Positions 55,400 through 64,000 of a stretch of 64,000 bases of DNA are shown here, piece after piece. Every line of letters starts with the position of its first letter. Position 1 is the stretch's first letter. The DNA comes from Paramecium octaurelia (taxonomy: Eukaryota; Ciliophora; Oligohymenophorea; Peniculida; Parameciidae), in the NCBI GenBank assembly GCA_905182995.1, contig CAJJDP010000068.1:337722-401721 (forward strand), given 5' to 3'. The notes under the pieces are model-generated. The model searched no databases, was not told the origin of the DNA, and was given only the letters and a program-made list of their open reading frames with translations. Position numbers and translations under genes: made by a program.

Positions 55400-56540
55400 A
55401 TGAATTTGAGAAAATTTTCCTAGTTGTCGTATTTTTAAGCTAAAAGTTAAAAGCAATAGAATCCGCAAAGCAAGGCTGTATAATAGAAAAACATAAAGCC
55501 TATCTATGAATTTGAGAAGAAAAATTTGAAAGATTAGTTTGAATAAAATCAAAGCAATCAATAAACGTTGATTAACCAAGAGACAAATGAAATTACAGTT
55601 TCTGATTTCGAAGCATCTACACATGTGGAAAAAAAATGTAAAATTTACATAATTAAAGTAATTAGCAATCCAAGGGCGAAAAGAAAACATTTTTCACCAA
55701 TCTTCAGAACAAACAACATTACAATTGATCAAAATTCAACTAGATTCTAATTATCTTTATCTAGAGAAAAATTATTGAGCAATGATGTTATAAGCTTATG
55801 GGATTCAAATCAAAGAGGAATTAAATAATCCTCCCATAGTGTGTAAATAGAAGATAAATAGACATTCATCAGCAAAGGTTCAAAGAAAAAGTTAGAGAAA
55901 GGCATCAAAATCTAGTAAGAATTGGATGAATTCCTCAAGTTTAGGCATTAGAATATATAAACTTCATTTGATTGTACCAAACTAAAAAAATTTGAAAAAA
56001 GAAAACTGAAAACCAAAATTAGTATTGAATATCAAATTGATTCAAGAATTGATAAATAAAATAATGAAAAAGAATGCCAATTTAATGGCTTGAATAATCA
56101 AAACTAAGACTTATATACTTAATTAAATAATTCACAAGAATAGAAAGAAAAATCGAAAAATAGTAGTTCTATCAAAAGTAATCCTTTGATTCCAATTCAC
56201 ATTCGATCCTAATATGAAAAAGAATATAAGGATGCTAAATAAAAATCTAGCGAGAAGTTAAATGAATAATAGCAATATCTATAAAGTAATACTATAATGT
56301 TAAATTTTAGGAAAAAAAGTAAGTAAGGATTAAATAGAGGAGTTTTTTAAAGAATAACAGAAATTTATGAAAAAGAGAGCTGATTTTTTTGAAAAGGAAT
56401 TTGAGAAGAAACTTTGGGAAGCATCCTAACATGAAAGTGAGTTTCTTTATAAACCTGTGCTTAATGAATAATCAAGTCGAGTATATTTATTAACTAAACC
56501 TTTAGATTTTGGATAAGAAATTAAAAGGAAAAAAATTTGA
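55400..56540 (+). CDS. Basic, Lys/Gln/Ser-rich protein
   Basis: Two exons joined over a 19-nt intron (GTA...TAG, within 56323-56343) give 373 residues in exact frame, from MNLRKFSQLSYFQAK to TKPLDFGQEIKRKKI. This is the shortest intron seen in the window. The protein is highly charged. A region of alternating charges near the end (RADFFEKEFEKKLWEAS, ESEFLYKPVLNE) may be a helix. No membrane segment or catalytic motif. Role unknown; a microtubule- or nucleic-acid-binding protein would fit the composition. Its 3' part is duplicated after the N at 57431. Confidence 0.7.
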
Positions 56541-57430
56541 TTAGAGAATAGAACAATTTTAATAGAATAGATAAAATAAAATAGAGGAATAGATATAAAA
56601 TATGAAACCATCTTTCACTCCAACAATAAGTAAAAAATCAAGAAAAGTAATCATCCAATAATAATAAAGCTCATGGAAAACCCAAAATAAAAAAATGATA
56701 ATGCATTTTAGTCGTATAATTAAAAAGCAAAGACTCAAGAAGGTTAGTGACTTAATTTAAATGATATTAATTATATATATCTTTGTTAATCATTAATTCA
56801 AAATACTTTTACTGATGGTATTAAGATGTCTTTATGAAATACAGGACCTGATCAATGTTCCATCTATTTTATACATTCTTTTCTAAACATCCATTTATTA
56901 CTCTCATTACGTTTTCGTTTATTTTTTTATCTTAATTAGTTTTTACTTTTTAACACTAAATTTATCGATATAAATCTTTATCATTTTATCCTTTAAAAGG
57001 ATATTCTCCTGTTATCATTTTAGATAAAAGTATACCTAAAGACCAAATATCTGAACTAGCAGGATGATGAGGAACCTTATTCAATAAATTGTAAAATTAC
57101 CTTTGCTATGATTTCTGGAGACATATAATGTGGTGTTCCACAAAAAACGTTAGTTTTTTAATTTAGAGGCATGCAAATGGCAAAACCGAAATCTATCAGT
57201 TTTACTACATTGGTTTTCATCATTAAAACATTATCTAATTTGATATCTCTATGACTTATGTTTAGATCATGCAAATATTTTATAGCCATGGCAATTTGAT
57301 AGAACAAAGTTAAACATTCTTTTTCTGGTAAGATTCTATTTGGCTTAGACTTTATGTACGAAGCCAAAGATTATGAGGAAATATATTCCATGACTAAATT
57401 GATCTTATATTATAATAAAGTACTGATTTT
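56143..57430. repeat. Exact 1,288-bp duplicate, left copy (assembly overlap)
   Basis: The block 56143-57430 recurs at 57432-58719 with a constant offset of 1,289 and a single N (57431) between them; I saw no differences. Left flank and right flank are each unique, as for the first duplicated pair near 9101. Merging the overlap would leave one basic-protein gene and one kinase gene. Confidence 0.92.
56671..57430 (-). pseudogene. Kinase gene copy truncated at the N
   Basis: The C-terminal part of the Ser/Thr kinase whose complete copy is at 57960-59459. The N-terminal lobe and extension are missing because the contig stops at 57430. It is most likely an artefact of the duplicated overlap and should not be counted as a gene. 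Confidence 0.88.
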
Positions 57431-57431
57431 N

Positions 57432-57829
57432 GAAAGAAAAATCGAAAAATAGTAGTTCTATCAAAAGTAATCCTTTGATTCCAATTCACATTCGATCCTA
57501 ATATGAAAAAGAATATAAGGATGCTAAATAAAAATCTAGCGAGAAGTTAAATGAATAATAGCAATATCTATAAAGTAATACTATAATGTTAAATTTTAGG
57601 AAAAAAAGTAAGTAAGGATTAAATAGAGGAGTTTTTTAAAGAATAACAGAAATTTATGAAAAAGAGAGCTGATTTTTTTGAAAAGGAATTTGAGAAGAAA
57701 CTTTGGGAAGCATCCTAACATGAAAGTGAGTTTCTTTATAAACCTGTGCTTAATGAATAATCAAGTCGAGTATATTTATTAACTAAACCTTTAGATTTTG
57801 GATAAGAAATTAAAAGGAAAAAAATTTGA
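57432..57829 (+). pseudogene. 3' fragment of the basic-protein gene
   Basis: Copy of the end of the gene at 55400-56540, beginning inside an exon directly after the N and ending at the same TGA (57827-57829). It has no start codon of its own. Artefact of the duplicated overlap. Confidence 0.88.
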
Positions 57830-58719
57830 TTAGAGAATAGAACAATTTTAATAGAATAGATAAAATAAAATAGAGGAATAGATATAAAATATGAAACCAT
57901 CTTTCACTCCAACAATAAGTAAAAAATCAAGAAAAGTAATCATCCAATAATAATAAAGCTCATGGAAAACCCAAAATAAAAAAATGATAATGCATTTTAG
58001 TCGTATAATTAAAAAGCAAAGACTCAAGAAGGTTAGTGACTTAATTTAAATGATATTAATTATATATATCTTTGTTAATCATTAATTCAAAATACTTTTA
58101 CTGATGGTATTAAGATGTCTTTATGAAATACAGGACCTGATCAATGTTCCATCTATTTTATACATTCTTTTCTAAACATCCATTTATTACTCTCATTACG
58201 TTTTCGTTTATTTTTTTATCTTAATTAGTTTTTACTTTTTAACACTAAATTTATCGATATAAATCTTTATCATTTTATCCTTTAAAAGGATATTCTCCTG
58301 TTATCATTTTAGATAAAAGTATACCTAAAGACCAAATATCTGAACTAGCAGGATGATGAGGAACCTTATTCAATAAATTGTAAAATTACCTTTGCTATGA
58401 TTTCTGGAGACATATAATGTGGTGTTCCACAAAAAACGTTAGTTTTTTAATTTAGAGGCATGCAAATGGCAAAACCGAAATCTATCAGTTTTACTACATT
58501 GGTTTTCATCATTAAAACATTATCTAATTTGATATCTCTATGACTTATGTTTAGATCATGCAAATATTTTATAGCCATGGCAATTTGATAGAACAAAGTT
58601 AAACATTCTTTTTCTGGTAAGATTCTATTTGGCTTAGACTTTATGTACGAAGCCAAAGATTATGAGGAAATATATTCCATGACTAAATTGATCTTATATT
58701 ATAATAAAGTACTGATTTT
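57432..58719. repeat. Exact 1,288-bp duplicate, right copy
   Basis: Right-hand partner of 56143-57430. It passes without a break into the N-terminal exons of the kinase gene, so this copy carries the correct right flank. Confidence 0.92.
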
Positions 58720-59459
58720 TTATCTTCTATTGCCCAATACAATTTGATAATGTTTTGATGTTCAATCCTTTTCAAGATGGATATTTCTCTTTTTACATTG
58801 TTCATTTTTTGAGAATCATTCAATTTTATTTTTTCATAAATTTTAATAGCATATTTCTCTTTCGAATTTTTATCAATACCTAATCTAACCATTGCAAATG
58901 ATCCTGATCCTAGTATTGTTTCCAACTTGAAATTTCCCATAATCAATTCTTGATTGCATAACTAGTTCAAGGCTAAAGCACTTTTGGGTGGTTTTTATGG
59001 TTATGGACATTTATCAATTATTTATTGTTAAGATTCTATTTTCTATTTCTCTTTCGTATCTTCGAATCGCTTAATTCTTGTAGCAACTCCTGATAATGCT
59101 GAGAACGGTCTTGGCTATTGAATTTTTTTGTTTATTGAGGTGCTCCATTGTCTATCTTACTATTAAATTCTAGTGTTTTGTGTAGTATTTAGGGATAAAG
59201 GTTACTCTTTCGAAGATTTCCATTAAGAACATTCTATCTATTATATGAAGTATACTATTTATTTAGTTCTCAATATTTTTGAGAATTACATCAGCTTGCA
59301 ATTTGATACTATTTAAATCATAAATATTAATCGCATCTGTTTTAAGTTCTAATGTTATAGCAAATTAATGTTACATTTATTCTTTTCAATATTAGCTAAA
59401 AATGATTGAGTAACAGAGTCATTTGATTCTGATTTGTTAAGTTTTATTTATTTTAACAT
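57960..59459 (-). CDS. Ser/Thr protein kinase with N-terminal extension
   Basis: Five exons with introns of 26, 22, 20 and 25 nt give 468 residues in exact frame. Residues about 1-150 form a Gln/Ser-rich extension from MLKQIKLNKSESNDS. The kinase domain follows: GNFKLETILGSGSFAMVRLG (glycine loop), KYAIKIYEK (VAIK), REISILKRIEHQNIIKLY, LVMEYISSQSLASYI (hinge), ISHRDIKLDNVL, KLIDFGFAI (DFG), FCGTPHYMSPEI (APE region) and SDIWSLGILL. All catalytic residues are present, so it should be active. The loop and HRDIKLDN resemble CAMK/AMPK-like kinases. A shorter protein could start at MGNFKLE (58940), but the upstream frame is open and spliced. The last 30 residues are less certain. Confidence 0.85.
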
Positions 59460-59576
59460 TTTTGTTTTTTTGAAAAATTAATAATGATAACGATAATTAA
59501 TTAATAAAACAATAAAATTTTTGTCTAATTAGTATAAAAATATAAAATATAAAAGCCATTTAATCCATTATTTAAT

Positions 59577-60230
59577 TCATTCCTACAAACTATCTGATCT
59601 AGATGAAAATATTCTATCAACTAATTTGATTTAAGCTTTTTGATTAACAAAGGATTTTGATGAATACTTTCTAGGAACTGAAATTAATTATTTAGTAAAT
59701 ATGCCATAGGGATCTGTTACCTTAATGGTTCGTTTTTTCTCTTGACTTGACATCTTATAATTTTTGGAATTGCTTTCTAATTGACTTGTATCTTAACTAT
59801 TGTATTAAAAAATATTTGATTTTTTGACGGGTTTGCATGATTCGTACTGTTATTGAATAAAAGAATTTGGAGATTGCTTGATATTCTAATCAAGATAATT
59901 GAAAATATTATAACAAACATCGGAGACATCTTGAGCACTCTGTTATGTACTTTGCTTTGTACTTTGTTTGGTGCTTTGTTAATTACCTAAATTTTCTTTA
60001 TTAGAATCCTTGATTGAGTGCATCGTAGTTTTTCTTGAAACAGGATTCTTTTGTAATAATTTAGTTTTCAACAACATATTTTTTATTGCGGCGAGATTTT
60101 ATTAAGGTAAAGAATTCTCTCTTCTCCTTCTAAGCATTTATTACTTAGTTTTTGTGACTTCAGGATTAAAGAATTAGGCTGTCTTTTAAAAGGGATCCTC
60201 TTTTCCAAAACTCTATTCAAAAAAATTCAT
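59577..60230 (-). CDS. Ser/Gln/Lys-rich hypothetical protein
   Basis: An intron-free frame of 217 residues, from MNFFEQSFGKEDPFQK to SSRSDSLQE with TGA at 59577-59579. It is basic near residues 30-80 (MLRRRRENS), contains a short Ser/Thr/Gln repeat (STKQSTKQSTQQS) and ends with VTDPYGIFTKQLISVPRKY. No membrane segment and no known domain. Possibly a phosphorylated regulatory or cytoskeletal protein; not established. Confidence 0.65.
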
Positions 60231-60244
60231 TTTCAAATTTAATA

Positions 60245-61065
60245 TTAGTTTATTATTAACAAATAAAAAATTATATTAAGAAGAATTCATTATAATTTAT
60301 ATTAGAATCTTAGATCTTTGATATAATCATTTTCGCTTTTACACCCAACAAAAAAAAAGAAGATTTTTGAGAATAATGATTGCTATTTGAGTTTTTCCTC
60401 CTATTTACTCTTCTCTTTTTGGTGAGTTGTTTTAAAGGAAAACTTTTAGTTATTGTTGCCTAATGATATAGATCCTCATCTTTAATTTACTCATTATAGT
60501 CAATTTTAGTGGTTTCTTCAAATTGCAATTTCATTTTTTCATAAAAGATCCACAAACTAAAATTATGAACAAATCTTGGGTTTTTCATAAAAATTTATTA
60601 GACATGGATAAATTCCTTTGCATTTCATAACCTCGTCGTTTTGATTTATCAAAATAATCTTTCTCTACATCCAATTTTATTTTTCTAATTTTTTATTTGT
60701 CCAATTCATAATTTAAATTTCTATTTGATTAAATTCATTATCAGCTTCCAATTTTTTGCAATACCTTATATGGTTTCAATCAAAAGTTATCTTAGCGAAG
60801 CAGCCTCTGCTTTTTAATTAAAACTAACGATAACTAATCATCAAAAGAATTCCTTAAGCTACCCTTGATATCTACACTGTGTAAATAGATGTTAGAATAA
60901 GAATTTTAAATAGTCCTACATGAGTATCTTGGAGCTTATATTTAGAAGAAAGGGACATTTCTTCTAATAAATAAGATACTATTCTTCATTTCTCACAGAA
61001 AAGTAATGCTTTCTGATACCCATTCACCATTTTTAGAGCTATGTTTCTGTAGCACTCTTTTCCAT
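60245..61065 (-). CDS. Multi-exon gene, structure unresolved
   Basis: Coding-like segments lie in several minus-strand frames: start MEKSATETQLQKW near 61065, then KHYFSVRNEEQYLIYQKK and ILMQDYLKFLFQHLFTQ, then KLEADNEFNQIEIQ or YELDKQKIRKIKLDVEKDY, and finally FIHVQQIFMKNPRFVHNF, EETTKIDYNEQIKDEDLYHQ and the basic QLTKKRRVNRRKNSNS. Several short introns must join these, but I could not fix them all. The end is somewhere between 60245 and 60320. Family not recognised. Confidence 0.45.
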
Positions 61066-61110
61066 TATAATGCTTTAACATAAATATTATTATTATTTTT
61101 TTATTTATAC

Positions 61111-62372
61111 ATGGAAACAGTTTCTTAATAAATTAAACAATTGAATCAGAAAAATCAAGAGCTCTCAGTCTTAGAGAACCGAATAGTCTAATTGAAACAA
61201 TAATTGAATTTGCAATAGGCAAACAATAATATCTTAAAAACTAAAGTAGATAAGATAGTTCACTCCAAAAAACAAAAGTTTTATGATTAAATGAAGGTAA
61301 CTTCATTACTAACAGAATTTAGCTGAAACAAATACTCCAGGATAATGCTGTAAATAATGACTAAGCTTAATATATGATTCAAAGAAATAAAGTTTTATTG
61401 AATGAAGAACTAAGGCAAACTAAATAGGATATGTTGGAAGAAAAGTATCTTCAAACCCAATAGATGAAATAAAAATTAGATTTGGACATGCTTATTAATT
61501 AAAAAAAAAGAGATCAATAACTCTTAGAGAAGTAGTAATAATACGCAAAAGTACTCAAATAATTTTATCTGATAGATTTCAGAGTGGGAATTTAATCTTA
61601 AACTTGATTTAAAATAAAGACAAATAGATAAAATTGACAGAATCAGATCCGAAGAAAAGGAATTCAAAGAACAATTAGCAAAAAGAATATTGGAATAACA
61701 ACAGCTCTGTGATTAATTGACCAATGAAGAATAAAGATTGCTAAGGTATTTTTCATTGCAAATTTATGAAGCAAATTAAAACATTCCCAATAGTTTGGAA
61801 CCTCCCTTAAAAATGATCTAACAACTGCTATGCATTTAAGTATAAAGGAGTATAAAAATAATATGTCCGTGTCAATGCCCACTCATATTAAATCTTATAG
61901 TTCATCTAAATTACCAAAGGAACAATAAAACAGTCCATATGCCCAATTGCCTACTATGCTAATGATGAAAATAAATGGATAAATCAATAAGAGCAAAAAT
62001 GAAAACTCTTTTTATCGTGAAAATATTATGAAAGGTTATCAATTTTCTCTGCCTTCTCTTTGTAAGCCTTCCTTTACAGAATAGTAACATCAAGTTGAAC
62101 GGCTTTATTAATCCAAAACAGTGAAGAATAGCAAATCAGATTTGCAGTAGATACTGAGTTATTGTGATTCTACTGGTAAAATAGAATAGAAATAAAAACA
62201 TCGTGTGAATTAAAGTGAAATATTAAAAAATTAGATGAGTAATTATTCGATAAAGGAAAATAAATAGAACTAACATGAGTAAGAATAAAGTAAATAGCAA
62301 TCAACAGAAGAAATGAAAAATAACAAGGAATAAGAAACATCAAATCAGAATTAATAAGAAGAATAATAATGA
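61111..62372 (+). CDS. Coiled-coil protein with Ser-rich tail
   Basis: Four exons with introns of 26, 25 and 26 nt give 394 residues in exact frame (METVSQQIKQLNQKNQ to TGA 62370-62372). Residues about 1-200 are coiled coil. A short region with SKLKHSQQFGTSLKNDL follows, then a Ser/Lys/Gln-rich tail. No enzyme motif. Probably structural. It is convergent with the selenoprotein W-like gene, whose hairpin lies in the space between the two stop codons. Confidence 0.75.
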
Positions 62373-62440
62373 TGATATGTATTTATTAAAATTTTAATAA
62401 AATTTTATATCAGATTTTAAATCATTAAAAGATCCTATAT

Positions 62441-62490
62441 TTAAATCAGAGTCCAACTGTAATATTTTAAGAAGGATTCTTCATTTTAGG
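62441..62490 (-). promoter_or_regulatory. SECIS-like hairpin in the 3' UTR of the selenoprotein W-like gene
   Basis: On the minus strand, starting 45 bases after the stop codon: the quartet ATGA (62481-62484), a 12-base 5' arm, AAAA (62465-62468) in the apical loop, and a 3' arm followed by TGAT (62445-62448). The arms AGAATCC and GGACTCT pair with one mismatch, and two more pairs (C-G, U-A) lie nearer the loop. ATGA, 10-12 bases, AA and a downstream GA are the defining features of eukaryotic SECIS elements, which recruit SBP2 and eEFSec to decode UGA as selenocysteine. Confidence 0.75.
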
Positions 62491-62528
62491 TCTTGAGAAG
62501 ATCTAAATTGATATGTTTATGTATTCTT

Positions 62529-62872
62529 TCAGTTTTCAATAAAATTGACAAGCTTCTTCATAGCTTTCTCAGCTGAAAATGCTCCGAAAGGGCCATCTCC
62601 ACCTAATTTAGAGTGAATTTTTTCAGATTTAGCATCCTTTCTAGTCACGGTTATTTCCATTTCTCCTGTTATTTTATCTTAGGATTTGCTTGTCACTTCA
62701 GCTTGAGGATACAATGATTTAATGTATTGTTAGGCCAAGTTGTATTGTGACCAATATCCTCATCCACCACAATAGGTGATATGAACTAGATGATAAATGA
62801 ATAGGAAATACCTTTGAATTATTTATCTTTAGAAGTTTTAAGTGTTGAAATGTTCTCAGGTAATTTGATCAT
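62529..62872 (-). CDS. Selenoprotein W-like protein (Sec at in-frame TGA)
   Basis: Two exons over a 26-nt intron read MIKLPENISTLKTSKDKQ, then KVHITYCGGUGYWSQYN, where U is TGA at 62761-62763. They continue LAQQYIKSLYPQAEVTSK and KIHSKLGGDGPFGAFSAEKA to the TGA stop at 62529-62531. Total 105 residues. CxxU (here C-G-G-U) in the first beta-alpha loop and the KIHSKxxGDG stretch are typical of SelW, a small thioredoxin-fold redox protein. The frame continues for over 75 codons with good homology after the internal TGA, and a SECIS-like hairpin follows the gene. If TGA here were a stop the protein would be only about 28 residues. Confidence 0.85.
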
Positions 62873-63045
62873 GAAATAATTAATAATATCTTATTATAAT
62901 ATAAAATTCACTTAAAAGTGTTAAAAATAATGGATCAATAATAATTAAAAAAAATAGTCCAAGAAATTGTTATAAAACATTGTAAAAACAGAAAAAGCTT
63001 TGCAAAAATGAAATATTTGTGATTTATATTGTAATGTGTAATGTA

Positions 63046-63518
63046 TCAAGCTACAAGTATGCATGCTCCTCCTACTGCTTTGATTCTTCTCTCTGCAGTT
63101 TTGCTAAAGAACTTAGCTTTGACAACGACTGGTTAATTTGGAAGTCTGCCTTTTCCTAGGACTTTGAAATAACCAGCTTTGGTGACATCAATAACAGCAG
63201 CCTTGTCCTTTGATTTTGCATATTTTTCTCTGGTTTCATCAGTGACAAGTGACCATAATTTATCAATGTTGACTACAGGTCTGTGGAGTGTGTTTTTTTT
63301 CAAATGGAAATGTCTCATACCGGTCTAGAGGAGGAATAGGAGTAGATGGATACTTTTTGGAAATAACCTGGATGGTATTTATTGAAATTGATTCTATGAT
63401 GTGTTAAACCTCCTGAAACACCTCTACCACTTGGATGTTTTCTGTGTTTGCCAACTCTACCGTAACCATGGCATACATGTCCTCTCATTTTTCTACACTT
63501 TCTCAATCTGCTGACCAT
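63046..63518 (-). CDS. RPL27A: 60S ribosomal protein L27a (uL15)
   Basis: Two exons over a 29-nt intron give 147 residues in exact frame. The start [20 protein letters not shown] and the glycine/histidine-rich stretch [18 protein letters not shown] are hallmarks of uL15/L27a. The second exon reads [20 protein letters not shown] and ends [11 protein letters not shown], also typical. The length matches the eukaryotic family (about 148). The protein is a core part of the large ribosomal subunit. Codon choice is less extreme than in neighbours (more CTG, GGT, ACC), as expected for a highly expressed gene. Confidence 0.95.
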
Positions 63519-63695
63519 TGTATTAAATTTTAAAAAAAAGATTTTAATATGTGATTAATACCCTGATTGAATATATAAATCGAAATAAATCGGGAGTGGA
63601 GATTACCTAGAAATGTGAATTACTGTTAATTAACTATTGCGCCAATAAGTTGATGGAGAGAGTATTATTAAAAAGGATTAAATAAATAATTAAAA

Positions 63696-64000
63696 ATGTA
63701 AAATGATGCAATCGATTATCTGAAAATCTTCACTTCATTAACTATATTCAAAGCGTTCTGTTCTGGTGTGCATCGCTATAAAGTTAACTAGATGCCATCC
63801 TCACATTACGAAACCGTAAATAAGTGATCATGATATTATGATAGGAATCAACTTTGGCTGTTCTGATGAAAATTCAGATGCAATTCAATTTTCTACTTCT
63901 TCATTCCACATTGTTTTTTAAACACTTGGATAATGTTTCGGAAATGGGTTAATTCAACCTCATCCTAATGATATCAACAAGCCTTTTTGCTCTGACCTTA
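63696..64000 (+). CDS. Unrecognised protein, 3' partial
   Basis: Start MQNDAIDYLKIFTSLTIFK, then a 29-nt GTA...TAG intron near 63809-63837, then ESTLAVLMKIQMQFNFLLL and hydrophobic sequence that is still open at the window end. The tail may be membrane-associated. No family recognised. It is divergent from the L27a gene, about 180 bases away. Confidence 0.45.

Overview
This is macronuclear DNA of a ciliate, almost certainly a Paramecium species. Open frames make protein sense only if TAA and TAG are read as glutamine and TGA is the single stop. The genes are cut by very small introns (19 to about 34 nt, mostly GTA...TAG). Intergenic spaces are short and AT-rich, and genes sit on both strands. 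All coordinates and splice sites were read by eye from the sequence. For most genes the summed exons are a multiple of three and end at a TGA, which supports the models. Product names rest on recognised motifs; no database search was possible.

Layout. 1-7403: a giant UvrD-type (TRANK1-like) helicase, truncated at the window edge, with a Glu/Gln/Ser repeat tail. 7625-11422: a coiled-coil gene divergent from a TBC Rab-GAP gene. This locus is written twice around a single N at 9101 and looks like an unmerged contig overlap. 11507-16437: a membrane-tail protein, a PRMT1-like protein without catalytic residues, and a long coiled-coil protein. 16526-23027: an unknown gene, an ABCC/MRP transporter and a Myb/SHAQKYF-type factor. 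23094-36793: two giant TmcB-like multi-membrane proteins flanking a small gene and a degenerate kinase. 36944-46142: coiled-coil proteins, an NLI/CTD phosphatase, a PX protein and a protein predicted to be N-myristoylated. 46143-51564: a full ABCA transporter. 51763-55399: three poorly known genes and a heat-shock factor. 55400-60230: a basic protein and a canonical Ser/Thr kinase, again duplicated around a single N (57431), then a Ser/Gln-rich protein. 60245-64000: an unresolved gene, a coiled-coil gene, a selenoprotein W-like gene with its own SECIS-like hairpin, ribosomal protein L27a, and the start of another gene.

The genes do not form one pathway; they look like a normal slice of a dense ciliate genome. 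The most interesting item is the selenoprotein W gene: an in-frame TGA in a CxxU motif, followed by the true TGA stop and a SECIS-like hairpin, in an organism where TGA is the only stop codon. Other items worth attention are the PRMT1 paralogue with both active-site glutamates lost, a kinase whose HRD and DFG motifs are changed, the perfect 90-bp higher-order repeat inside the helicase, and two duplications that are probably assembly artefacts.
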